Shown here piece after piece: positions 43,199-51,832 of a DNA stretch of 64,000 bases. The number at the start of each line of letters is the position of its first letter. The stretch's first letter is position 1. Source of the stretch: Bacillus_AD sp047238185 (GTDB lineage: Bacteria; Bacillota; Bacilli; Bacillales; DSM-1321); contig NZ_JBDFMI010000001.1 of assembly GCF_047238185.1 (NCBI RefSeq), positions 2,542,001-2,606,000 of the forward strand. The letters are read 5' to 3'. A program made the position numbers and the translations under genes. The notes beneath the pieces were generated by a model, which was given only the letters and a program-made list of their open reading frames with translations, was not told the DNA's origin and did no database searches.

Positions 43199-44131
43199 TT
43201 ATTGTCCCTCCTTCTTATGCAGCTTAATCCGCGGATCCACTAATCCGTAAGCCAAGTCAACCAGGAACAGCATAACAATGAGCAATCCCCCATAAAACAC
43301 AGTTGTAGCCATGATGACGGGGTAATCTCTCGTATTGATGCTTTCCACAAAATAACGGCCCATTCCCGGTATAGCAAAAATTTTCTCTATAACAAACGTT
43401 CCTGTCAGAATACCGGCCGCTAATGAACCCAGTACAGTAATGACAGGCAGCAAAGCATTCTTCAACGCATGCTTGAATACAATTTTGACCGGTGACAATC
43501 CCTTTGCCTTGGCCGTTCTGATATAGTCCTGCGTCAATACTTCCAGCATGCTCGACCTGGTAAGGCGGGCAATGATAGCCATAGGCCCTGTCGCTAAAGC
43601 AATTGTCGGAAGGACCATATGCATCGGGCTTGTCCACGTGGCTGGTGGAAAAATCGGCCAATGCACTGCCAGCACTTGTATTAAAAGTGTGGCCAATACA
43701 AAATTGGGGACAGAAATGCCCAGTACTGCGCAGCCCATTGCCAGGTAATCAATGACGCCGTTGTGCCTTAAGGCAGCCACACACCCCAATGCAATTCCCG
43801 ATACGGTTGCAACAAGCAATGTCAATGCTCCTAATTCAAACGAGACTGGAAATCCAGCGCCCAGCATATCATTGACATCCTGGGAAGATTTCGAAATGGA
43901 TGGACCAAAATCCAATGTCACCAAGGATTTTAAATAGAATAGATACTGGACTGGCAAGGGTTCATCCAGATGATAGAAAGCTTCCATATTTTTTCTTACG
44001 GTTTCACTTGTTGTTTTTTCATTGTTGAAGGGCGATCCAGGGATGCTGTGCATTAATATGAAGGTCAATGTCATGATTACCCATAATGTCAGGATCATGG
44101 CAATAAATCGTTTTACGACATAATTTGACAT
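43199..44131 (-). CDS. dppB: Dipeptide ABC importer permease DppB
   Basis: A 310-aa six-helix permease of the OppB/DppB type. N-terminal MHSIPGSPF after TM1 and the EAA loop with DYIRTAKAKGLSPVKIVFKH (about 208-227) are typical. I prefer ATG 44131 (MSNYVVKRF); a GTG three codons upstream overlaps the AGGATG site. It lies 12 bases after dppA. Confidence 0.9.
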   Translation of the reverse strand: MSNYVVKRFIAMILTLWVIMTLTFILMHSIPGSPFNNEKTTSETVRKNMEAFYHLDEPLPVQYLFYLKSLVTLDFGPSISKSSQDVNDMLGAGFPVSFELGALTLLVATVSGIALGCVAALRHNGVIDYLAMGCAVLGISVPNFVLATLLIQVLAVHWPIFPPATWTSPMHMVLPTIALATGPMAIIARLTRSSMLEVLTQDYIRTAKAKGLSPVKIVFKHALKNALLPVITVLGSLAAGILTGTFVIEKIFAIPGMGRYFVESINTRDYPVIMATTVFYGGLLIVMLFLVDLAYGLVDPRIKLHKKEGQ

Positions 44132-44143
44132 ATTGTCCACATC

Positions 44144-44968
44144 CTAATTAAATGTTGAATTCGAGGCCAGCTCTGTCATGACAAGCATCGCTTTATAGGC
44201 TTCCAGAATATCATCAGCCTGGAATGAGACCTTGGTTGTGCCTTCTATAAGTTCTGTTCCCGGCATTAGGTTAGCCCATTCCGCTTGTCCGTAATTATTG
44301 AATTCAATTGTCAGCAATGGATGATCCGGTGGAGTTAACGGTTCTATTTTGTCTATTGATAGAAGTGCCTTTGCGGTTTTCTCTTTTAGCAATTGTTTTG
44401 CTTTAACAGGGGTGAGTGTTAGTGCAGCAGATCTAGATGAGGTTTCTTTTACGATAGCAGTAGTGATATTCGGGATTAAAGCCTTTGCTTCCTCGGCAGC
44501 TCCATCATCGCCGGCAACCATGATGACCGGCACGCCATAATAGCCTGCCACATATGCATTTAAGCCGAGTTCTCCTACTTCTATTTCATTTATGTACATT
44601 TTTTTGACGGCAAAAACCATCGTATGCGACATGACACCCCTAGCCGAGGCACGCGCATGGTAACCTACAAAAATGGCGGCGCGAAACGTATCATCCAAGC
44701 CTTGTACCATCGAAAAGGGTTTAACATCTCCCGAAATCAGCTTTACATCGGGATGCATGTGTTCAATGAGCAGATTATTCATTTTTGAATGGCTATCATT
44801 GACGATGACCTCGCTGCAGCCTTCAGAAAAAGCGGAAGCAGCTACTGCATTGGCTTCTTCGGTCATAATGGCCCGGCCGCGCCCATAGTTATGCTTGTCG
44901 GAAGAAACATGGGTATGATCAACCAGACCAGTTATCCCTTCCATATCAACAGACATATATAATTTCAA
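44144..44968 (-). CDS. dppA: D-aminopeptidase DppA (M55)
   Basis: A 274-aa zinc D-aminopeptidase, first gene of the operon, that cleaves D-Ala-D-Ala and related peptides in the cytoplasm as a decamer. The metal ligands are visible: Asp8 and Glu10 in SVDMEGITG, His60 in VNDSHSKMN, His in FVGYHARA (about 104), and the catalytic His/Glu region in VMSHTMVF. Translation begins at TTG 44968, 6 bases after GGAGG; an ATG four codons later lacks its own site. A CodY-like box lies just upstream. Confidence 0.9.
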   Translation of the reverse strand: MKLYMSVDMEGITGLVDHTHVSSDKHNYGRGRAIMTEEANAVAASAFSEGCSEVIVNDSHSKMNNLLIEHMHPDVKLISGDVKPFSMVQGLDDTFRAAIFVGYHARASARGVMSHTMVFAVKKMYINEIEVGELGLNAYVAGYYGVPVIMVAGDDGAAEEAKALIPNITTAIVKETSSRSAALTLTPVKAKQLLKEKTAKALLSIDKIEPLTPPDHPLLTIEFNNYGQAEWANLMPGTELIEGTTKVSFQADDILEAYKAMLVMTELASNSTFN

Positions 44969-44988
44969 ATTACTTCCTCCATTTCTTA

Positions 44989-45003
44989 AATATTCTAATA
45001 ATT
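44989..45003 (-). promoter_or_regulatory. CodY-like box upstream of dppA
   Basis: AATATTCTAATAATT matches the CodY consensus AATTTTCWGAAAATT at 12 of 15 positions and lies 21 bases before the dppA start. In B. subtilis CodY represses dpp. A TATAAT at 45011-45016 (minus) may be the -10 box. The remaining intergenic stretch up to 45288 shows only the promoter region of tsuA (not resolved). Confidence 0.5.
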
Positions 45004-45288
45004 TTAAATTATTATACTATAATTACCGGTCAACTTCATCCTTATTTTTTCCTGATCTCCAACAAATTCTTTTACGCTTCTTATGCCGGGCAAAAAAGAG
45101 GCGTCCTTCATTTGAAAAAAATGGCCGACCTACTGCCGAAAAGTGCGCTTATAGCCTTGTTCACCCCCTTAAGCTAAAGTATTTTTGGCGAAATTAGCCT
45201 ATTTTTCAAAAAACAAACTTTAAAACCTAGTAATTACATAAGAATTGTAGTATTATAATTCCAACCTAAAAATCGAAGGGGTGTTAAC

Positions 45289-46356
45289 ATGGCTCAAATG
45301 ATCATTACAGGTATAATTTGCGGCGCATTATTGGGTTTTGTCCTGCAAAGAGGGCGTTTTTGCGTCGTTGGCGCATATAGGGATTTACTGATTGCAAGAG
45401 ATGGCAGAATGTTTCTTGCCACCTTTATCGTCATAGCTATTCAAAGCGTAGGTGTATTCATCCTCAAGGATACAGGCGCCATTTCTTTGGAGGCTGGTCC
45501 ATTTCCTTGGTTGGGAACCATTCTGGGGGGGCTAATATTCGGAGCTGGGATGGTGCTTGCCGGAGGCTGTGCCACTGGAACTTGGTACAGAGCAGGCGAG
45601 GGCTTGATCGGCAGCTGGGTGGCATTATTCGGTTATATGCTCGGTGCAGCCATGTCTAAATTCGGCATACTGTCTCCGACAGCAAATAAGATACAATCCT
45701 ATCAAACAAGCGACACCTATATTTTCGAAACATTCCGTGTTTCACCGTGGATATTAGTCATAGTCTTGATATTGATTGTCGGCGGGTTTATCCTACGGGA
45801 AGCCAAAAAGCCAAAAGTAAAAGTCGCAAGATTGAAACCGAAGAAAACAGGCATTGCCCATCTTTTATTTGAAAAATCATGGCACCCTTTCTTTACGGCC
45901 TTTTTGGTCGGCTTAATCGCCATTCTGGCCTGGCCTTTAAGCGAAGCGACTGGCCGCATGCACGGCCTGGGTATTACAACACCAAGCGCAAAAGTGCTCC
46001 AATATGCGGTAACCGGCGATAAAGCCATTCTTGATTGGGGTGTATTCCTAGTCCTTGGAATATTAATCGGTTCTTATCTGGCTGCAAAAGGAAGCGGGGA
46101 ATTCCGTTTCCGCCTGCCGGACAAAAAAACATTGGGCAATAATGCTGCCGGCGGATTAATCATGGGATTCGGCGCTACATTGGCCGGCGGCTGCACGATT
46201 GGAAATGGGTTAGTGAATTCCGCTATCTTCACATGGCAAGGTTGGGCATCCATTGTCTTTTTCCTTTTAGGAACATGGATCGCTGTCTATTTCACGATTA
46301 TCCGCAACTCAAGAACAGCCCGGCCAACCATTCAATCTAAAGTGAAGGCATCATAA
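45289..46356 (+). CDS. tsuA: Thiosulfate/sulfur-compound transporter (YeeE/YedE, TsuA-like)
   Basis: A 355-aa membrane protein with two homologous halves and about nine or ten helices. The three conserved Cys motifs of TsuA-type channels are present: GRFCVVGAYRD (Cys25), LAGGCATGTWYRAGEG (middle of the first half) and LAGGCTIGNGLVN (second half). These cysteines relay the sulfur compound through the pore. ATG 45289 has GGGGTG upstream. It is followed 18 bases later by a TusA-type sulfur carrier gene, the known TsuA-TsuB arrangement for thiosulfate uptake. Exact substrate (thiosulfate or another sulfane) is inferred. Confidence 0.85.
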   Translation: MAQMIITGIICGALLGFVLQRGRFCVVGAYRDLLIARDGRMFLATFIVIAIQSVGVFILKDTGAISLEAGPFPWLGTILGGLIFGAGMVLAGGCATGTWYRAGEGLIGSWVALFGYMLGAAMSKFGILSPTANKIQSYQTSDTYIFETFRVSPWILVIVLILIVGGFILREAKKPKVKVARLKPKKTGIAHLLFEKSWHPFFTAFLVGLIAILAWPLSEATGRMHGLGITTPSAKVLQYAVTGDKAILDWGVFLVLGILIGSYLAAKGSGEFRFRLPDKKTLGNNAAGGLIMGFGATLAGGCTIGNGLVNSAIFTWQGWASIVFFLLGTWIAVYFTIIRNSRTARPTIQSKVKAS

Positions 46357-46374
46357 ATAATAGGGGGAATAAAA

Positions 46375-46599
46375 ATGGCTAAAGTATTAGAAACAACAGG
46401 AATGGTATGTCCATTCCCATTGGTTGAAGCTAAAAAAGCAATCGAAGATATGGAAAAGGGGGAAGAGCTAATTATCCATTTTGATTGCACACAGGCAACT
46501 GAAAGCATTCCCAGATGGGCTGCTACCGACGGGCACGAAGTGACTGAATTCGAACAAATCGATGATGCTCAATGGAAAATTATTGTTAAAAAAGGGTAA
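46375..46599 (+). CDS. tsuB: TusA/SirA-family sulfur carrier protein (TsuB-like)
   Basis: A 74-aa TusA-like protein with the sulfur-carrying Cys in the CPxP motif GMVCPFPLVEAKKAI (Cys13) and the usual beta-alpha-beta-alpha-beta-beta outline. It is paired with the upstream transporter and probably receives sulfur from it on the cytoplasmic side. ATG 46375 with AGGGGG. A terminator follows. Confidence 0.85.
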   Translation: MAKVLETTGMVCPFPLVEAKKAIEDMEKGEELIIHFDCTQATESIPRWAATDGHEVTEFEQIDDAQWKIIVKKG

Positions 46600-46618
46600 A
46601 GTGCCCCTACACAAAAAA

Positions 46619-46657
46619 GCAATCCCTGTTCAACGTGGAAGGGGGATTGCTTTTTTA
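46619..46657 (+). terminator. Terminator after tsuAB
   Basis: GCAATCCC (46619-46626) pairs with GGGATTGC (46643-46650), followed by six T. It also suits the convergent DinB-like gene. Confidence 0.85.
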
Positions 46658-46716
46658 TTTATTCCTGTCCATTAAGCAGCTTCCTTTTTACATAGTCTTG
46701 ACTATTCATCCAAACG

Positions 46717-47211
46717 TTATCTTGTTGCTTTCGGCACTGTTAAGCTCTTCCAATCATCAGCCACTAATTGTTTGGCTATAAAAACAATTTGCCCAATATG
46801 ATAAGAATAGTGGTACATTTGCCTTTCAATGGCCTCTATGACTGAATGAGGTTCTTTTCTGATTGTAACGGTCTTCAATAAATCTTCTTCCTTGAGACTT
46901 TCCAATGTGCCAATACACGCTTTCCACCCTATATTCCAGCTTTGAAGCAAATCCTGCCGGTTAGCAAAATGCTGAATAAATTCCCCATCACGGTTGCGGT
47001 TTTCCTTTTCACCGTCCGCGGATAAAAATTGTGTCCATCTTGAAACCATATTTCCGCTCATATGCTTAACGATGATCGCAATGCTGTTCGATGATTCATT
47101 ATCCTGCCAAAAGAGTCCGCTGTCGCTTACTTGTTCAATCGCTCCTTCCGCAATTCTTTTCATGTCAACAAAGCGTTCACATACAACACGTAAATATTCT
47201 TTACCAATCAT
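46717..47211 (-). CDS. DinB-like (DUF1572) metal-binding protein
   Basis: A 164-aa four-helix-bundle protein. The three metal-binding His positions of the DinB/YfiT superfamily fit IIVKHMSGNMVSRW (His near 49) and MYHYSYHIGQIVFI (His near 133 and 137), matching DUF1572. In firmicutes such proteins include thiol (bacillithiol) transferases; activity here is unknown. ATG 47211 has GAGAGGGG upstream. Confidence 0.75.
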   Translation of the reverse strand: MIGKEYLRVVCERFVDMKRIAEGAIEQVSDSGLFWQDNESSNSIAIIVKHMSGNMVSRWTQFLSADGEKENRNRDGEFIQHFANRQDLLQSWNIGWKACIGTLESLKEEDLLKTVTIRKEPHSVIEAIERQMYHYSYHIGQIVFIAKQLVADDWKSLTVPKATR

Positions 47212-47313
47212 AGTCGATTGCCCCTCTCAATATTCTCTCTGTATAACTATTCTTTTTCACACAAAATAAATCCTACTTAATAAGGAAAAAAACATATTAC
47301 ATTTTCGTTACTT

Positions 47314-47334
47314 TGTTATACACTATGTATAACA
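47314..47334. promoter_or_regulatory. Palindromic operator upstream of the GntR gene
   Basis: TGTTATACA-CTA-TGTATAACA is a perfect inverted repeat with 9-bp arms, 25 bases before the gntR start. This is the expected form of a YtrA-subfamily GntR site and implies autoregulation. Confidence 0.65.
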
Positions 47335-47358
47335 GATAACACAAAAGGGAGAAATGAT

Positions 47359-47748
47359 ATGTGGCTTACACTTGATTTTGAATCAGAAATTCCCATATAT
47401 ACCCAATTAGTCTACTCAGTCATGAAAGGCATTGCTACAGGCGAATTGCAGTCCGGAGACCCTCTGCCGTCAGTCCGTTCTTTAGCCAGTGACCTGGGAG
47501 TCAATATGCATACAGTCAACAAAGCCTATCAGCAATTAAAGGAAGAGCGCTTTATCGCCATACACAGTAAAAAATGTGCTGTCATTGAAGATCCCGAAGC
47601 AAGGAAAGCAACTGATGAACAACTACAACTGCTCCAACATAAACTCCAGCCTTTAGTGATTGAAGCAATAGGCAGAGGCCTGACGCATGCTGAACTCCAA
47701 AAGCAAATCAGCCTTGTTTATTCATACATACTTTCAGAAAAGGAGTAA
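47359..47748 (+). CDS. GntR-family regulator, YtrA subfamily
   Basis: A 129-aa regulator. The winged helix occupies about residues 10-75, with IYTQLVYSVMKGIATGELQS, SVRSLASDLGVNMHTVNKAY (recognition helix) and LKEERFIAIHSKKCAVI (wing). A short C-terminal helical tail of about 45 residues replaces a ligand domain, as in the YtrA group that controls linked membrane genes. ATG 47359 follows AAAGGGAG. It lies 5 bases before a DUF1648 membrane-protein gene and downstream of a perfect palindrome. Confidence 0.85.
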   Translation: MWLTLDFESEIPIYTQLVYSVMKGIATGELQSGDPLPSVRSLASDLGVNMHTVNKAYQQLKEERFIAIHSKKCAVIEDPEARKATDEQLQLLQHKLQPLVIEAIGRGLTHAELQKQISLVYSYILSEKE

Positions 47749-47753
47749 ACCCG

Positions 47754-48845
47754 ATGGAACATCTATTAATCATTTTTATTATGCTGCCAGCAATAATCCT
47801 CATTGCCGGTACCCCATATTTCACCAGAAAGACTGAATTATTCGGTGTATCAATGCCGGAGGAAATATCGAACCGTTCCGATATACAGGCGATGAGAAAA
47901 CGGTATGCACTGCAGACCGGCATAACGATACTCGGATTGACCGCAATACTGCTCGGAGCCGCTTATTTGTTTGAGGGCAGTACCGATGCAATCCTAGCAA
48001 TTGGCATGGCTGCAATCATAATAATCCTTCCCTTCCTCTTCTACCTCCCTGCCCATAAGAAATTAACAAAAATGAAACGGAAGGAAGGGTGGTTCGATAA
48101 TAAAAAGACTGAACGGATCATCATAGATACAACCTTCCATTCGAAAAAAATAATCCATTCTTACAGCTGGTTTTTGATTCCCGGTTTTATTACAATAACT
48201 ACAGCTCTTATAAGCATGTTCATGTACGATTCATTGCCTTCTAGCATTCCGACACATTTTGATTTCCGGGGAAATCCTGATTCATATAGCAGGACAACGT
48301 TCGGCACTGTTTTTTTACTTCCAACCATCCAGTTTGCAAGTGTTTTACTGATGATGGCGGTCAATATGAGCATTAAGAAAGCAAAGCAACAGATTAATGC
48401 ACAAAATCCCGCTGAATCTGCCATCCAATCCATTGCTTTCAGGCGTAGATGGTCGGGGTTCATAATTGTCACTGCCACGTTTATGTGCATTCTTTTTTTA
48501 CTAGTCCAATTGAGCATGTTTAATCTTATTTCTTCTCAAATAAGCATCTATGCTTCCTTTGGATTGACCTTTTTGCTTCTTTTATACACGGTTTACCTGA
48601 CCATCAAAGTCGGCCAGGGGGGGAGCCGGATTAAGACCGGCAAGAAAGCGGCCACTTCCTTCAGCAATAGGGATGAAGATGAACATTGGAAATTGGGCTT
48701 ATTCTATTGGAATCGGGAGGATCCTTCCATTTTTGTCGAAAAACGATTCGGCATAGGCTGGACGTGCAATTTTGCCCATCCAATTGCCTGGATCAGCATT
48801 CTTGCCATTTTGCTTATAGCCTTCCTACCCCTTATTTTTATGTAA
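47754..48845 (+). CDS. DUF1648/DUF5808 membrane protein
   Basis: A 363-aa protein with about eight hydrophobic segments. The middle part has the DUF1648 pattern (SSIPTHFDFRGNPDSYS, about 163-179), also found in the immunity/signalling protein SdpI. The C-terminal part has FYWNREDPSIFVEKRFGIGW (about 316-335), typical of DUF5808, followed by a last helix. ATG 47754 follows AAGGAG. The gntR-DUF1648 pairing is common in bacilli; a role in envelope stress or toxin immunity is possible but unproven. Confidence 0.75.
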   Translation: MEHLLIIFIMLPAIILIAGTPYFTRKTELFGVSMPEEISNRSDIQAMRKRYALQTGITILGLTAILLGAAYLFEGSTDAILAIGMAAIIIILPFLFYLPAHKKLTKMKRKEGWFDNKKTERIIIDTTFHSKKIIHSYSWFLIPGFITITTALISMFMYDSLPSSIPTHFDFRGNPDSYSRTTFGTVFLLPTIQFASVLLMMAVNMSIKKAKQQINAQNPAESAIQSIAFRRRWSGFIIVTATFMCILFLLVQLSMFNLISSQISIYASFGLTFLLLLYTVYLTIKVGQGGSRIKTGKKAATSFSNRDEDEHWKLGLFYWNREDPSIFVEKRFGIGWTCNFAHPIAWISILAILLIAFLPLIFM

Positions 48846-48938
48846 CTTCGTATACTCGGATAGATGTAGGGATAAGACCGCTTTTGAGTGGTACTTTTTA
48901 TAGTAGAAGAACAACAAAAAATACTTAAGGAGAATTTG

Positions 48939-49499
48939 ATGAAATTCATTCTTATTTTCGGTCCCCAGGCGGTCGGAAAAATGACTGTCGGGCAAGAACT
49001 TGCTGAATTAACTGGCTTGAAACTTTTTCATAACCATATGACAATCGATATAGTAAGTGAATTTTTTGATTACAGTACAAAAGAAGGAAAAAGACTAGTA
49101 AGCTTATTTCGGCAGGAGATTTTTGAAGAAGTATCAAAGAGCAATTTGTATGGAATGATTTTCACCTACGTTTGGGCATTTGACCATAAGGCTGATTGGG
49201 ATTATGTAAAAAAGATTTCCCGTCTCTTCGAAGACAGGGGCGGGAACGTATACTATGTTGAACTTGAAGCAGATTTGGAAGAAAGAGTTTTCCGAAACAA
49301 AAGTGAAAATAGGCTCAAACACAAACCATCAAAACGAAACATTGAATGGTCTGAAAATGATTTAAGAGTATCGATGGATATGTATAGATTGAATTCATTT
49401 GAAGGCGAACTGAATACCCCGAATTATATCAAAATACATAACTCTACTCTTAGTGCAAGAGATGCGGCGAAACAAATAAAGGACAGATTTCAATTGTAA
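48939..49499 (+). CDS. P-loop NTPase, shikimate/gluconate-kinase-like
   Basis: A 186-aa cytoplasmic protein. Walker A IFGPQAVGKMTVGQELAE (about 6-23) has Met where Ser/Thr usually follows Lys, then Thr. FHNHMTIDIVSEFFDY forms the substrate-side region, and VYYVELEADLEERVFRN the Walker-B-like strand plus Arg helix. Best match in style is the AAA_18/small-kinase group of bacilli; substrate unknown. I set the start at ATG 48939 (MKFIL) with AAGGAG; the frame is open 17 codons further upstream. Confidence 0.65.
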   Translation: MKFILIFGPQAVGKMTVGQELAELTGLKLFHNHMTIDIVSEFFDYSTKEGKRLVSLFRQEIFEEVSKSNLYGMIFTYVWAFDHKADWDYVKKISRLFEDRGGNVYYVELEADLEERVFRNKSENRLKHKPSKRNIEWSENDLRVSMDMYRLNSFEGELNTPNYIKIHNSTLSARDAAKQIKDRFQL

Positions 49500-49504
49500 G
49501 GAAA

Positions 49505-49533
49505 AAAGGCACTTGGAATATCCAAGTGCCTTT
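49505..49533. terminator. Bidirectional terminator
   Basis: AAAGGCACTTGGA (49505-49517) pairs perfectly with TCCAAGTGCCTTT (49521-49533) around a 3-nt loop, between convergent genes. Confidence 0.85.
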
Positions 49534-49538
49534 ATACG

Positions 49539-50138
49539 TTATTTATATACTTTCACACGGTCTTCAACGGGATTGAATTGCTTTTCGCCTGCTTCAGCCA
49601 ATGGTTTTCCGAAAGGCATTTGTGCTGTAAGCTTCCAATTGGATGGTACATTCCACTTAGCTGCAACCGCTTCATCAATCAATGGGTTGTAATGCTGCAG
49701 GGATGCGCCGAAACCTTCCGCTTCAAGAGAAGTCCATACAGCCAATTGGAGCATGCCTGTTGAATGTGATGAATAGGTCGGGAAAGCATCTTTATATAAT
49801 TCGAACTGTTTTTGCAAAGCCGCAACGGTATCTTGATCTTCAAAAAACAAAACTGTACCATATCCAACTTTGAAGGATTCCATTTTTTCCTCTGTGCCGG
49901 CAAATCCATCTGCAGGGACAATTTTGCGGAGTGTTTCCTTTGTTAAATCCCACAATTGGTCATGCTGTTCACCCAAAAGGACAAGCACACGTGAAGTTTG
50001 CGAGTTGAAGGCGGATGGTGAATGATTCACCGCATGTTCCACAATCTCTTGAATTCTTTCATCCGAAACAGGCGCTTCCTTGCTGATTGCATAAATAGAG
50101 CGTCTATCTTTCAATGCACTATAAAAATCTTTTGCCAT
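49539..50138 (-). CDS. Nitroreductase-family protein (Frm2/Hbn1/CinD type), copy 1
   Basis: A 199-aa FMN-dependent nitroreductase-fold enzyme. The opening DRRSIYAISKEAPVSDERI with the Arg-Arg FMN contacts, PSAFNSQTSRVLVLLGEQH, GYGTVLFFEDQ, and the C-terminal QMPFGKPLAEAGEKQF match the group of yeast Frm2/Hbn1 and lactococcal CinD, which reduce nitro-aromatics and quinones. About four fifths identical by eye to the next gene upstream, so it arose by tandem duplication. ATG 50138 has AAAGGAG. Last gene of the catE operon. Confidence 0.85.
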   Translation of the reverse strand: MAKDFYSALKDRRSIYAISKEAPVSDERIQEIVEHAVNHSPSAFNSQTSRVLVLLGEQHDQLWDLTKETLRKIVPADGFAGTEEKMESFKVGYGTVLFFEDQDTVAALQKQFELYKDAFPTYSSHSTGMLQLAVWTSLEAEGFGASLQHYNPLIDEAVAAKWNVPSNWKLTAQMPFGKPLAEAGEKQFNPVEDRVKVYK

Positions 50139-50173
50139 GATGTAAATCTCCTTTATATATGTTGTTCTCTCTA

Positions 50174-50773
50174 TTATTTATACACTTTCACTCGGCCTGA
50201 AATAGGATTGAATTGTTTGTCTCCTGCTTCAGCCAATGGTTTTCCAAATGGCATTTGTGCTGTAAGCTTCCAGCTGGATGGCACATTCCATTCGGCAGCC
50301 ACCGACTCGTCAATCAATGGATTGTAATGCTGAAGGGATGCACCGAAGCCTTCCGCTTCCAAAAGTGTCCATACAGCCAACTGAAGCATGCCGGACGATT
50401 GATCTGACCAAACAGGGAAATTGTCGCTGTACAATTCAAATTGTTGTTGAAGCGCCTTGACTGTCTCTTGGTCTTCAAAGAATAAAACAGTGCCGTATCC
50501 TGACTTAAAGCCTGCCATTTTTTGTTCTGTGCCTGCAAATCCTTCAGCAGGGACCACTTTACGAAGTGTTTCTTTCGTCAAATCCCAAAGGCGGTCATGC
50601 TGCTCGCCAAATAGAACCAGAACCCTTGATGTCTGTGAATTGAAAGCAGATGGTGTATGGTTCACTGCATGTTCGACTATTTCCTGGATTTTTTCATCTG
50701 TAATAGGCGTTTCCTTGCTGATTGCATATATGGAACGTCTATCCTTCAACGCATTGTATATATCTTTAGCCAT
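50174..50773 (-). CDS. Nitroreductase-family protein (Frm2/Hbn1/CinD type), copy 2
   Basis: A 199-aa paralogue of the following gene with the same motifs (DRRSIYAISKETPITDEKI, PSAFNSQTSRVLVLFGEQH, QMPFGKPLAEAGDKQF). Differences cluster in the middle (residues about 84-125) near the expected active-site lid, so substrate range may have shifted between the copies. ATG 50773 has AAGGGG. It lies 42 bases downstream of catE without a terminator, so the order catE-copy 2-copy 1 looks like one operon for electrophile detoxification. Confidence 0.85.
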   Translation of the reverse strand: MAKDIYNALKDRRSIYAISKETPITDEKIQEIVEHAVNHTPSAFNSQTSRVLVLFGEQHDRLWDLTKETLRKVVPAEGFAGTEQKMAGFKSGYGTVLFFEDQETVKALQQQFELYSDNFPVWSDQSSGMLQLAVWTLLEAEGFGASLQHYNPLIDESVAAEWNVPSSWKLTAQMPFGKPLAEAGDKQFNPISGRVKVYK

Positions 50774-50815
50774 TTTTCATTTCCCCTTTAATTGTATTTA
50801 TAGTATGAAATGGTT

Positions 50816-51667
50816 TTACTGAATTGCGATGGCAATCCTGTTGCCCGATGGATCGGATGTGTGAAGGTAGCCATTCGACATTTCAACGGGTGCATGCAAC
50901 GCCTTCAAAGAGAGCTTAATTTTTTCAATGTCTTCGTTGTCGGTGACGGAAAGGATGAATTCTTCAAGGCCGGCACTGTGGCGCCCTGCCTGCGGGACCC
51001 CTACTCCATTCCAAGTGTTCAGCCCTATATGATGATGATAGCGCCCTGTGGACAAGAAATATGCCTGATTGCCCAAGGCACTGACAACTTCATAACCGAA
51101 AGCCTTACTGTAAAACTCAGCTGCTTCGGAAAGATGGGCCACGTGGAGATGTATATGCCCCATAACTGTTCCCTGAGGCATGCCTGCCCATTGTTCTCCT
51201 TTGCCCGCGGCTAAAATCCCTTCAGCATCAAGCTGATTCATAGCCATTTCAACTTGGCCGCCCTTCCATGTCCAATCCAATGCAGGGCGGTCGCAATACA
51301 CTTCAATACCATTTCCATCAGGATCATCGAAATACAAAGCTTCGCTTACTAGATGGTCTCCGGCTCCAAGAGGGTAATTGGCTTTGGCCATATGGAGAAG
51401 GAATTTCCCCAACTCTTTCCTCGAAGGCAACAGGATAGCGAAATGGTATAAGCCTGCTGTCCGGGCTTCCTTAGGAGTAGCGCCATCCGGTTGAAGCAAT
51501 GTCAGGATGGCCCGGCTCCCCTCCACTCCCAAATCCGCTTCTTTTTCCGTTTTTCGCAGAACCTTGAATCCAAGGAAATCCGAATAAAAATGAAGCGATT
51601 TTTCCAAATTAGTAATAGTCAATCTGACTTGCTTGATAAATCTATTCGGAGTTGTATGAAATCCCAT
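50816..51667 (-). CDS. catE: Catechol-2,3-dioxygenase-like VOC protein CatE
   Basis: A 283-aa two-module vicinal-oxygen-chelate dioxygenase similar to B. subtilis CatE, which opens catechol and protects against quinone stress. RLTITNLEKSLHFYSDFLGF opens module 1; GLYHFAILLPSRKELG, EALYFDDPDGNGIEVYCDRP, and GHIHLHVAHLSEAAEFYSKA (module 2, iron-ligand His) are conserved. The last ligand Glu that many type I enzymes carry near the C-terminus is not obvious: the tail ends SDPSGNRIAIAIQ. ATG 51667 has GAGGAG. Divergent from an HxlR regulator, with a matching operator between them. Confidence 0.85.
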   Translation of the reverse strand: MGFHTTPNRFIKQVRLTITNLEKSLHFYSDFLGFKVLRKTEKEADLGVEGSRAILTLLQPDGATPKEARTAGLYHFAILLPSRKELGKFLLHMAKANYPLGAGDHLVSEALYFDDPDGNGIEVYCDRPALDWTWKGGQVEMAMNQLDAEGILAAGKGEQWAGMPQGTVMGHIHLHVAHLSEAAEFYSKAFGYEVVSALGNQAYFLSTGRYHHHIGLNTWNGVGVPQAGRHSAGLEEFILSVTDNEDIEKIKLSLKALHAPVEMSNGYLHTSDPSGNRIAIAIQ

Positions 51668-51711
51668 CTCTTTTCTCCTCTTTTCTATAATCGAGCCAAT
51701 CTGTAAGTTAG

Positions 51712-51724
51712 TTACTTTATGTAA
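51712..51724. promoter_or_regulatory. CatR/YodB-type operator between catE and the HxlR gene
   Basis: TTAC-TTTAT-GTAA at 51712-51724 exactly fits the TTAC-N5-GTAA consensus known for CatR upstream of catDE in B. subtilis. It lies 45 bases upstream of catE. A TATAAT at 51804-51809 serves the divergent regulator. Confidence 0.65.
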
Positions 51725-51832
51725 GTAAGTATAGTTTTATTATTTATATACGTCAAGTAATTAATTATAAAAAAGTAATTATTTTATTTTTTGTAAGAAT
51801 AATGTATAATTAGACCTATAGAGGTGAGGACT

